Source: CAYLNH01 sp964384625
Lineage (GTDB): Bacteria; Verrucomicrobiota; Lentisphaeria; JABSQK01
Direction of reading: 5' to 3'
DNA: 46,620 nt
Assembly: GCA_964384625.1 (NCBI GenBank)
Contig: CAYLNH010000021.1
Span: 1-46,620, forward strand
Shown one piece after another: positions 14,247 to 23,000 of the stretch. The translations under genes and the position numbers were made by a program. The number at the start of each line of letters is the position of its first letter. Within the stretch, counting starts at the first letter, position 1. Below the pieces are notes generated by a model. It was given only the letters and a program-made list of their open reading frames with translations, did no database searches and was not told the origin of the DNA.

Positions 14247-16610
14247 ATGCCGATTCTAACTCGCAAGACAATCTACTCCCGCGGCAAACGTCACAATCGC
14301 GAATGCTATCACGCCGTGCTTGACCCGAACAGCCGGGCGCTCGCCTTCCTGCAGGTCGACGGCAACCGGGAGCGCCTCATGTACCAACCGGAACCGTCAG
14401 CCGAACCAATCGCCCTGACCGCCCCCGGTTACATCCTGGCGCCGCACTTCGCCAGGGACCTCCTGTGTTGGGTCGAACGCGTTGAGGCGAAATGGCTGCT
14501 GCGCGGCGCGCCGCGGGAACGCCCGCAGCCGGAAGACGCCGTGGACCTCCTGGAACTCGACGGCCGGCCGCTGGCGGTTACGTCCTGTCAGGATCTGCTG
14601 CTCTGGGAAGAACGCCGGGGCAAACAGACCTGCATCCGCTTGTCCCGCATGACGAACGGCAAAGCCGGAACACCGATGACCATTGTCGGCGGCAACGGCA
14701 ACGTCTATGATCCCGCTTGCTGTGTTGACGAACAGGGGCTGCTTCATGTCGGCTACTGTGCCTTCAGCGACGGTCAGTACCGGATCCTGCTGCAGACCTT
14801 CAACGCCGACGGTTCGCCGTTGGGCGCGCCCGTTCGGGTGTCGGATCAGGCCAACGCCTGCGTCTATCCATCGGTCTGTCCGGCACCCGACGGCGGCGTC
14901 TGGTTTTCCTACACCTGCTTCAACGAGGGCCACACCGGCGAATCCAGTTTCGTCAAGCACCAGCGCTTTCTGGCGCAGCGCAAGTTCTGCACCACGCAGG
15001 GCACGGCATATGTCGGATTGCTGCGGGACGGCAGGACTTTCGGCGTCTTCGCCCCGGTCGGCGGCAAAGCGCAACAGGGCTATGCCGCCGCCGGCATGGT
15101 CCACGGTTCGCGCGGCGCCGGCCATACACAGTTGCTGACGGATGCGGCCGGCCGCGTCCACCTGCTGCTGCGGCGGCACCGGGAAGCCGCCGACCCCGTC
15201 TACGCCGACAGCGATCCGCCCCTGGCCCGCGCCGGAAGGCGCGGCAATGAAAACCGCTGCAACAAGCATCCCGACATCTCGCTTCTGTCGTTGCTCGACA
15301 GCGAATGGTCCGAGCCCGCCTGTCTCGTGCGCCACCCGCATGTGGAGGCGCCGCTGACCTGCAGCCGGGATGACCGCTCGATCCGCGTTGCCTTTACCGA
15401 AGACGCGCGCCATACCGGCTGGAATTCGAGCGGCGAGTATTTCGATCATGACGGCGAACTCGGAGTTGGAGTGGTTGAACTGGAGCTTGATCCCGCGGCG
15501 CCGCCCGACTATGAACTGCGCCCGTTCGTCGTGCCCCCGCAACCGGGGTCGTCGATCGAGAACCCGGACATCGATCATCGCGACGCGGACGGCTACATTC
15601 ACGCCGTCGGCCAGACGCACACGCACACCAATCTCTCGATCTGTATTCGCGAACGCGATCGCTGCCCGCACCTGAACTATCGCTTTATGCAGGATGTGCA
15701 GCACAGTGATTTCGGCGGCACTACGGACCACGTGTACAACATGTGGCACACCGAGATGCTGATCACCCGCAAGCTGGCGGAATATTACTATTTCCCGGGC
15801 GAGTTCGTGGCGATCCCCGCCTACGAATGGACGGGCAGCGCCGCCGCCCATTGCACCCGCGACGGCGGTCCCTGGGGCCATGTCAACCCGCTCTACCTCG
15901 AAGAAGACGGGGATCTCGACTTCTATACACCGATCGATGCGGCCGGCCCGGGCGGTACGCTGGCGCGGCTCTGGGAGACGTTTGCCGGCCAGAAGATTAT
16001 CGCTCCGCCCCATCACGTCGCCGACAACGCCCACCCCTTCAACTGGGACTTCTTCAATGCAGAGTTCATTCCGGTGATCGAGATTTTTCAGGATCTCCGC
16101 GGCTCCGGCGAAAAACCGTGGGCGCCCGGTGTGACGAACTATCTGCACCGCGAAGAAGGCTACTGGGCCGTACCCGAGTTGAGGAACGGCAAGCGTTTCG
16201 GTTTCATCGCCAGCGCCGACCACTCCGGCCACGCGCGCGCCGGCATCCTCACCACAGAACTTACGCGATCCGGGCTCTACGAAGGGCTGACGGCCCGGCG
16301 CTGCTTTGCCACGACGAATATCGGACTGCGCTTGTCCTTTACCGCGAACGGCCGGCCCGCCGGCAGTGACCTGCCATGCAGTGAGGCCGCGTTCTCCCTG
16401 CAGGTTACGGCGGCGGAAGAGATTGCCGAAGTCCAGATCGTGCGGAACGGCGAAGAATGGTCGCAGCAACCCGTCGCCGCCCCGACCTGCGCCCTCGACT
16501 GGACGGCGACGCGTGAAACCGCCGGCGAGTTCTGGTATTGCCGCGTGTTGTTCACCAACGGCGAGATCGCCTGGAGCTCGCCGATCTGGCTGGATCCCAT
16601 GGAATCATGA
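14247..16610 (+). CDS. PHP-like metal-dependent protein, DUF3604-like C-terminal domain
   Basis: 787 residues with no signal peptide. The N-terminal 400 residues contain repeated strand motifs with aromatic and DGxW-like segments (DEQGLLHVGYCAFSDGQYRI, PAPDGGVWFSYTC) and probably form a beta-propeller. The C-terminal half begins with QTHTHTN near residue 456, then GTTDH near 491, PPHH near 588 and SADHSGH near 655: the spaced His/Asp clusters of PHP-type metallohydrolases, most like DUF3604 proteins. A beta-sandwich of about 100 residues closes the protein. The substrate is unknown. The ATG of the rhomboid gene overlaps this stop (ATGA at 16607-16610), so the two proteins are made together. 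Confidence 0.72.
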   Translation: MPILTRKTIYSRGKRHNRECYHAVLDPNSRALAFLQVDGNRERLMYQPEPSAEPIALTAPGYILAPHFARDLLCWVERVEAKWLLRGAPRERPQPEDAVDLLELDGRPLAVTSCQDLLLWEERRGKQTCIRLSRMTNGKAGTPMTIVGGNGNVYDPACCVDEQGLLHVGYCAFSDGQYRILLQTFNADGSPLGAPVRVSDQANACVYPSVCPAPDGGVWFSYTCFNEGHTGESSFVKHQRFLAQRKFCTTQGTAYVGLLRDGRTFGVFAPVGGKAQQGYAAAGMVHGSRGAGHTQLLTDAAGRVHLLLRRHREAADPVYADSDPPLARAGRRGNENRCNKHPDISLLSLLDSEWSEPACLVRHPHVEAPLTCSRDDRSIRVAFTEDARHTGWNSSGEYFDHDGELGVGVVELELDPAAPPDYELRPFVVPPQPGSSIENPDIDHRDADGYIHAVGQTHTHTNLSICIRERDRCPHLNYRFMQDVQHSDFGGTTDHVYNMWHTEMLITRKLAEYYYFPGEFVAIPAYEWTGSAAAHCTRDGGPWGHVNPLYLEEDGDLDFYTPIDAAGPGGTLARLWETFAGQKIIAPPHHVADNAHPFNWDFFNAEFIPVIEIFQDLRGSGEKPWAPGVTNYLHREEGYWAVPELRNGKRFGFIASADHSGHARAGILTTELTRSGLYEGLTARRCFATTNIGLRLSFTANGRPAGSDLPCSEAAFSLQVTAAEEIAEVQIVRNGEEWSQQPVAAPTCALDWTATRETAGEFWYCRVLFTNGEIAWSSPIWLDPMES

Positions 16611-17836
16611 GTCAGCCGCCGCCCATCCCGCCGGACGGTCCGCCGCCGATTCCCGATCCCGCCATTGCCCGCCCGCCCCTGCCGGATGTGGACGCCGAAG
16701 TCCCGTGGCAGGAACCGACCTTCCTGCCGTTGGCGCCGCCGACAGTTGCCTACGGCTGCGTCGACAGCCGGGATTGGACCCCCTGCTCCCGCGAAGAACT
16801 GAGCGATCGGATCAGCAACGACACGCAGGGCCGGATCATCGCGGTCTGGACGCCGGACCACCCGACCGTCCTGCCGCCGGAGGAAGTCCCGTTTCTGCGG
16901 GAAGCCGCCAGAACGCGACACCGCAAGATGATTCAGGCCCGACTGAAGCGGTCGTTGATCAACGCAGTCATCTGGACGTTGCTCTTCGGGCGCTTCCTGC
17001 TGGCCGACGGCCCGGAACGGTCCTTCGGCATCCTGCTGGTCACGGTCCTGGTGGTGATCCCCATTGCGCTCGGGCTGTTGCGGCTGGCCCGCGTCGGCGG
17101 CATGACGGCCGACCAGGTGGCGAACCTCGGCACTTTACGGCGATTCGGGATGTGGATTGGATCGCAGAAACCCAGAGCAACCCGGACCATCGCGGGGGGG
17201 ATTGTCCTTGTTGGGATCAGTCAACTCGCCTTTGTCTTCAGTCATGCAGCCGACAACGCCAGTTCCCTGCAGGGCATTGCCCTGCTGGAAGAGGAGATTC
17301 GCAACGGCGAATGGTGGCGGATACTGACGGCGATTTTCGGCCACGGCGGCATCATCCATTTCGGCTTCAACATGTTTGCCCTGCTGGCTCTCGGCCGACA
17401 GGTCGAGGCATTGGCGCACTGGGTCTATATCCCAATCGTGTTCCTGCTTTCCGGCGTCACCGGTTGCTTCACCAGTCTGGCACTCATCGACAACGCCCGC
17501 TCAGTCGGCGCTTCCGGCGGCATCATCGGGTTTATCGGTTTTCTGGTGGTCCTCGAATTCTACCATCGGCGCCGGTTGCCGCGGGGCATCTTCGGCGAGA
17601 TGCTCGGGAACATCGGTTTGCTCGCGGTAATCGGCCTGGTCGGCATCGGCATTATCGACAACGCGGGCCATTTCGGCGGTCTGGTCACGGGTCTGCTCCT
17701 CGGCCTTCTGCTGCTTCGTCGCGACACGGCAAAGCTGCCGTTGAAGCCGCCGGGATTCCTCACACCGGTGGCGGCAGTCTGTACGACAGTCATCGCCCTG
17801 TCTGCCGGTCTCGCCACCGTCATGATCTGGCGCTGA
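16607..17836 (+). CDS. Rhomboid-family intramembrane serine protease
   Basis: 409 residues. A proline-rich N-terminus (MSQPPPIPPDGPPPIPDP) and a small soluble segment at about 45-100 (GRIIAVWTP) precede a hydrophobic core with seven or more helices. The rhomboid motifs are present: HGGIIHFGFNM at 246-256 supplies the HxxxN oxyanion residues (His251, Asn255), GASGG holds the serine nucleophile Ser303, and NAGHFGG holds the catalytic His355. Rhomboids cleave membrane-spanning substrates within the bilayer. The start at 16607 overlaps the previous stop, indicating translational coupling. The Pro-rich region plus the extra pair of helices at 115-165 suggest a substrate- or partner-binding extension. 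The stop is TGA. Confidence 0.92.
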   Translation: MSQPPPIPPDGPPPIPDPAIARPPLPDVDAEVPWQEPTFLPLAPPTVAYGCVDSRDWTPCSREELSDRISNDTQGRIIAVWTPDHPTVLPPEEVPFLREAARTRHRKMIQARLKRSLINAVIWTLLFGRFLLADGPERSFGILLVTVLVVIPIALGLLRLARVGGMTADQVANLGTLRRFGMWIGSQKPRATRTIAGGIVLVGISQLAFVFSHAADNASSLQGIALLEEEIRNGEWWRILTAIFGHGGIIHFGFNMFALLALGRQVEALAHWVYIPIVFLLSGVTGCFTSLALIDNARSVGASGGIIGFIGFLVVLEFYHRRRLPRGIFGEMLGNIGLLAVIGLVGIGIIDNAGHFGGLVTGLLLGLLLLRRDTAKLPLKPPGFLTPVAAVCTTVIALSAGLATVMIWR

Positions 17837-17889
17837 CGACGCGCAAGCCGCCGTGAGGACAGTATTGTTTCACCGTCCGCAAGGAGGTC

Positions 17890-17908
17890 CCCCCGGCAAT
17901 GCCGGGGG
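17890..17908. terminator. Strong GC hairpin downstream of the rhomboid gene
   Basis: CCCCCGGC-AAT-GCCGGGGG forms a perfect 8-bp stem 53 bases after the rhomboid stop. The T-rich stretch that follows is weak (GTTCCGTTTCGTC), so intrinsic termination is possible but not secure. Confidence 0.45.
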
Positions 17909-17986
17909 AGGGTCGGCCTCGTTCCGTTTCGTCTTCGCCGCGACTTTCCCGTCCTCTGTCCCCGGTGAACTGAAGGGGGAGGTAGA

Positions 17987-18195
17987 TACACCCGACGCGA
18001 AAAAGTAAGCGGCGCGGTTCGACCTCAAGCTTGCCGGGGATTGCAAAGCGCGGTTCCGGGAAAGACCCCCGGCACGAGGCCGTGGTGGCCTCCGAACGGG
18101 GTTTCGCGGACCGTGTAGATACTCCCGAAACTGAGCCTGGGGTCTCTTGTCGGAAAACGGCAACCTGATCTCGCACCTTTTTCGCGGCGGGTGTA
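17987..18195. repeat. Palindromic structured element with 19-bp inverted ends
   Basis: TACACCCG-A-CGCGAAAAAG at 17987-18005 is matched in reverse complement at 18177-18195 with a single mismatch. Between them lies a nested hairpin GAGGCC-GTGGT-GGCCTC (18076-18092) flanked by CCCC/GGGG and CCGGG/CCCGG pairs. A GTGTAG...CTCC motif recurs at 18113 and 18191. It could be a MITE-like insertion or a structured leader RNA for the glycosyltransferase gene. No target duplication is obvious, and I recognise no riboswitch consensus. Confidence 0.6.
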
Positions 18196-19643
18196 GTTTC
18201 TCCGTAACAGCAACTCGGACAGGTCCCGCTTTGTCAACCACAGAACAAGAGCCGTCGCCCCCGACCCGGCCGGCAGCAAAAGAACTCCTGGCCGCCGGTG
18301 CGGCGCTCTGCCGCCGACACGCCGTCTTTATCGGCCTGCTGGCGGTGTATCTCGCGGCAACCATCGCCACTCTGCAGCAGTATGGTCTCGGCACGGACGA
18401 ACCGAAGGAACTGTTCCTCGGCGACCGCTATCTGTATCTGGCCTGCACCTGGGATCGCCGGCACCTGGACTTCAATCAGCGCACGATCCCGTTCTACCGC
18501 GAGGCCGACCATCCCGATTTCTTCGCCTTCGCCGGATATGCAAAAGCCCACCCCATGGAGTACTGGCCGGTCGGCACAACCTGCGCCAGTGCCGCGAAAC
18601 AGGTCTTCTGGCGGTGGCTGAGACTGCTGGATCCGATTGATGCCGGCAGGATATCGACCGTGCTCTTCGGCGCCGGAATTCTGACCATTGTGTATGCCTT
18701 CGGCTGCCTTGGTTACTCGCGGACCGTCGGCCTGGCGGCAATGTTGTGCCTGGCACTGGCGCCCCGGTTCTGGGGGCACTGCCATCACAACGTCAAAGAC
18801 ATCCCGTCATGCTTCATGATGAGCCTGGCGATCCTGCTGTTCTACCTGGTTGTCCGCCGTCGGGATTGGCGTCTGATCCCGGCTGCGGCGGTCGCAACCG
18901 GTGTCGGTTTGGCGACAAAGGCCAACGCTGTCACCCTGCCGTTGATCTTCGGCCCCTGGTTTCTCTACGTCCTGTGGCAACGACAACGCCGCCGGGAACC
19001 GCTTGGACTGGACCGGCGAACGGTCGCAGCATTGCTGGCGGCCCCCGTCGTGGCGGTGCTGGCCATGTTTATTCTCTGGCCGATTCTGTGGGACGCCAGC
19101 GGCGATCAACTCCGCACCTACGTCAGCTATCTGCTGTCCCGCGGCGGTTCCGGGACGCCGCAGTGGAATCATGTGCCGCTGCTGCTCACCGTAATCACCA
19201 CCCCCATCCTGATTGTCCTTCTGACATTACTCGGTATCGCCAACGAAACGCTCGAAGTCGTCCGCCGACGGAAACCGAAAGCCGAAGCGGTCCTGCTGTC
19301 TCTCTGGGCCGGGATTCCGCTTCTGCGGCTGTCGGTCCCCAGGGCCGTGCTCTACGACGGCGTCCGGTTGTACCTCGAAGCGTTTCCCGCCCTGGCGCTG
19401 TTCGCCGGCATCGGCTTCGACCGGCTGCTGCACATCGCAACCAGCCGCTGGCCCCGGCTTGCCGAACGCCTCGGTGACGGCCTGAAGAAGGACCTCCTGC
19501 CGGTGGTCGTGATTCCCCTGCTCCTGTCCCCGGTGATTCTCTGGCAGGTGCGCCACCACCCGCTTCAGGCAACGTATTTCAACGCGGCGGTCGGCGGCCT
19601 CGCCGGCGCCAATGAACTCGATCTGCCGGATCCGACCGATTAG
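18147..19643 (+). CDS. GT-C-type membrane glycosyltransferase (PMT-like), ended by an in-frame TAG
   Basis: About 498 residues from the ATG at 18147, but that start lies inside the palindromic element and the first 28 residues look non-coding. A TTG at 18231 (beginning LSTTEQEPSP) is a plausible real start. The protein has about ten hydrophobic helices. The first periplasmic loop carries GTDEPKE, the acidic motif expected of dolichyl-phosphate-mannose-type GT-C enzymes that transfer sugars from polyprenyl phosphates across the membrane. TAG at 19641-19643 follows LPDPTD. The same frame then continues for 116 plausible residues, so this CDS is probably the 5' part of a gene broken by one nonsense change. 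Confidence 0.75.
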   Translation: MSENGNLISHLFRGGCSFSVTATRTGPALSTTEQEPSPPTRPAAKELLAAGAALCRRHAVFIGLLAVYLAATIATLQQYGLGTDEPKELFLGDRYLYLACTWDRRHLDFNQRTIPFYREADHPDFFAFAGYAKAHPMEYWPVGTTCASAAKQVFWRWLRLLDPIDAGRISTVLFGAGILTIVYAFGCLGYSRTVGLAAMLCLALAPRFWGHCHHNVKDIPSCFMMSLAILLFYLVVRRRDWRLIPAAAVATGVGLATKANAVTLPLIFGPWFLYVLWQRQRRREPLGLDRRTVAALLAAPVVAVLAMFILWPILWDASGDQLRTYVSYLLSRGGSGTPQWNHVPLLLTVITTPILIVLLTLLGIANETLEVVRRRKPKAEAVLLSLWAGIPLLRLSVPRAVLYDGVRLYLEAFPALALFAGIGFDRLLHIATSRWPRLAERLGDGLKKDLLPVVVIPLLLSPVILWQVRHHPLQATYFNAAVGGLAGANELDLPDPTD

Positions 19644-19994
19644 TGGAATCACTCCTACCGCGTCGGCCTGAACTGGCTCAATGAAAACGCTGAAGACGGC
19701 GCCATCCTCCTCGTCGGCAACTACCAGGAATGCGTCACCACCATGGCCGGCCAATGGTTACGCGACGACCTGCGCGTCATGTACCTCTACCTCTATGTCG
19801 GCACCAAAACGGTCAGCCGCCAAAACCGCAATGCAATTCGTCATTTGAAGACGCCGGTCTACCTGATGTACGTCATTCACGAATTCCCGGGGAAGGACAT
19901 CATGATCGAGGCCGAGCGCGATCTCGACCCGGTGTACGAAATCAGGGTAGACAACTACCCGGTATTGCGCATCTACCGCATCCACGATCCGTAG
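19644..19994 (+). pseudogene. C-terminal part of the interrupted GT-C glycosyltransferase
   Basis: It continues exactly in the frame of the upstream gene after TAG and reads WNHSYRVGLNWLNENA, then a soluble domain (LLVGNYQECVTTMAGQWLRD) ending at TAG 19992-19994. PMT-like proteins often have an acidic/aromatic DYW-type segment followed by such a periplasmic C-terminal domain, so the TAG most simply replaces TAT or TAC for tyrosine. There is no own ribosome-binding site near the junction. An internal ATG at 19743 exists but would give only 83 residues of a domain fragment. Confidence 0.7.
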
Positions 19995-20051
19995 CCGGCG
20001 CGCCATAGGCCTGCGCCTCGGCTCCGAATCCGCGCAGGTACTGCGCGACCT

Positions 20052-23000
20052 TCATTCCATGAGTCGGCTTTCCTGTTCGTTCTTCCACTCGATCGTACCC
20101 CAGAGATGCGGCACCAGCATGGCTTCAGACGGGACGTCGGCGGTGATGCCGGTGGCCTTGTTGCTCCAGTAGGTGCGCGCTGTGGTCTCGCTGCCGTTGC
20201 CGCGGAGAATGCCGATGTCACCCAGCATGCGCATGCCGGCGCGCGGCTTCAATCCGAGTACACGGAGTGGTATGGAGATTTCGAAGTTCCCGGACTTATT
20301 GCCGGCAAGCTTGACCTTGTCGCTGACGTCCAGAACCTGGTCGAACGCGATCGTGCGCCACGGCGAACTGAACGGGATCTTCTTGTCGGCCGGTGTCCCC
20401 GGAACTACCGGGCGGTAGAGCAATGCCTTTGTCTTGCCCTTAACCATGGTCACCAGAAGTCGCAGGTCGCCGGCAACCGGGGTCCGGCGCTTTGCATCCG
20501 CTGAGACGTCGGCAGCGAGCATCAGGTCCAGCGCACCGCCGGTCTTAAACAGGGCGTTCGACATCTCGCCGGAGTTGATCAGCAGTTTCTTCTCGTTGGT
20601 CTTCCAGGCGGCATACAGCCGGTCGCCGTGAACCGCGATGGTGCCGCGGATGTTGTACGGCTGCGCATTTGAGTTGAAGTTGGCGCCGGCGCCGCGACGA
20701 TCAATCTCGACCCAGGACGCGCCGTTCCAGTCGTTGAGCTTCCCGTCAACCGTCAGCGCTGTCCGCCGGATCGTGCCGGTGAGAACGCCGCTGCCGAACG
20801 TCTTTTGCCGGAGCGCTTCGCGTTCCATGACGTACTGCTGCGACGCCTCGAGATTCTCCGGGGTTACCTTTACCTCCATCGGTGCAAGGCGTTTCAGTGT
20901 GTCCAGGCCGTCGAGGCGCACCAGACTGCAGTGGGAACCGTCCACGGCATAGATGGTGCCGTCAGGCGTCTGGCTGATGGACGGCCAGAAGTTCTCGTCA
21001 TGCAGCGTCACGCCTTTGAGACTCATACCGCGTTTTGCGACGGACATGCGCCAGGGCCTGCCCTGCCGTGAGTCCTTGAACACGGTGGCCACAAACAAGC
21101 CGTCGCGCGTCATCAGGAAGAAGTTGCCCATATTCCCATTGACCGCCCAGATCGGGCCGACCTCGGAGTTGCGCGGCTTGATGAAACTGCCGAGCAGGCG
21201 CGTGACGCCGATCAACTGTCCCGGGCGATCCGGCTTGGCCGCATGGTGTGACGCATGCAGACCGGGCCAGGGATTGGGATAGCTCCACATGGCTTTGCCG
21301 TTCTTGACGCCGCACACCGAGTACGGACTGAACGGTTCGACACCAAGGGTCAGTACGGATTCGTCGCTGTCGTCAACCAGCATCTGGCAGCCGCCGCTGG
21401 ATTTCGGGCCATGCACACCTTCGGCGATCACTTCGCCTTTGGCGTACTCGTACAGCGGCACACCGGCATTGGTAAAACCGGTTGGTCGGAAGCGCATGGC
21501 CTTGCCGTTGGTCTGCGCGACGCAGAATGAGAGGTCGTCCATCACGGTGATACCCCGGACGGGAACATGCTGCAGTTGGACTTCATCCGGCTGCACTTTG
21601 CCGTCGCCGCTGGCGTCGCCCCAGATGAAGAGGGCCTGGTTGATCCGGTCATTCCGCCAAAGGCTCCCGTACGGGTCGGCGCCCTTCGGCCAGAGCTTGA
21701 GAAAAGGCTTGGTCTTCAGCAGACCCCACTGGTTGGCCAGCCCGATCGCCGCCGCCGGGCAGGCAACGTGATCGCGCTCAATGTAGATGAATGCGGTTGC
21801 ATGACCAGATGTCGGATTGGTGTTGAAGCAGTTCGTGAAGTAGCGCTTCCCGTTGCGGTACAGCGCCATTTCCGGTGCTGCCGCCCGGAACGGCATTGGC
21901 AGGGATTTGGCCGTTCGACGGTACAACACCGCCACGAGGTCTGCTTTGCCCTTCTCCCAGTCGAGCTTGAACTCCAGCGTGCCCTTGGCTTCGTCGGCAT
22001 AGTAGAACCGTTCCTTGTGGTGCTTGTCCAGCATGCCGCCCCCGCCGTACTTGCCAGGGCCGTAGAAGGCGCGCACAAACTTGCCGTCCGTGGTCCAGAC
22101 ACTGACGCGCTTGGGCAGGGGGTCATGTTCGGCTACCCAGAGCTGGTTCCTGGCATCGATGGCGATGCCGGCCGGGTTGTTCATGTGCAATTTGTCGTAG
22201 AGTCCGACCCCGGGCTTGCCCGCACGCCCGATCTTGCGGATCAGTTTGCCGGCAGGGGTGAAAACCTTCACCTGATGACTGCTGCCGTGGTCGCTGACGT
22301 AGATATTGCCGGCGGCATCCAGGGCAACACCAAAGGGGTCTTCCAACCCCTCACTGATGACCGTGACGATTGTCAACCTGGACGTCGGCTTGGCTGTCGC
22401 ATTGGCACGCAGCAGCTTTGTTCCGGACAACACAAACAACCGTCCGCTCGCGTCGTAGACCATGCCGCGCGGGTCCTGCACGGTCGCGGCCTGCACGATC
22501 TTTCTTGCCGCGACGTTGATGAAGAGAATACGGTTTGTCTTTTGCATGGCGCAGGCGACAAGGCCGTTGTAGGCGGCCAGGCCGCCGATGCTGTCCGGCG
22601 CCGGCTTCTTGGCCTTCTTTCCCTTCTTCTTGCCGTTCGCGTCCGCTTTGCGGGCATCTTTCGGATTGAGCACCAGTTTGAAGACCTCTTTGGCTTTGAG
22701 GCTGTTCGGTCCCACACGGTTGAGCGCGTTCAGGCGCAACTCGAAAGTGTCCGCGCCTTTGGCCGTGCGCCATGTGGAGGCGACATAGGCGCTGACGTTA
22801 GTGGAAGCTTTGGGTGCGGTATCCCGGGCCAGGAACGGCGCCGCCGTCCAGATGCCGCCGATGCGTTTGATGCCGCCGCGTTTCCGGCCGTTGAGATCGA
22901 CCCAGGCAAAGCCGTCGGGGCCCTCGGTGACATAGCAGCCGAGGAACACCGAAGGTTCTCCAGTCGGTGAATGTGTTGCCGGTACGAACAGCGCTGCTTG

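Noticed and set aside
18123..18195. Possible TPP-like riboswitch (AACCTGATCT wording upstream of the glycosyltransferase)
   Set aside because: The required CTGAGA element and the overall helix order are missing, and the downstream gene has no link to thiamine.
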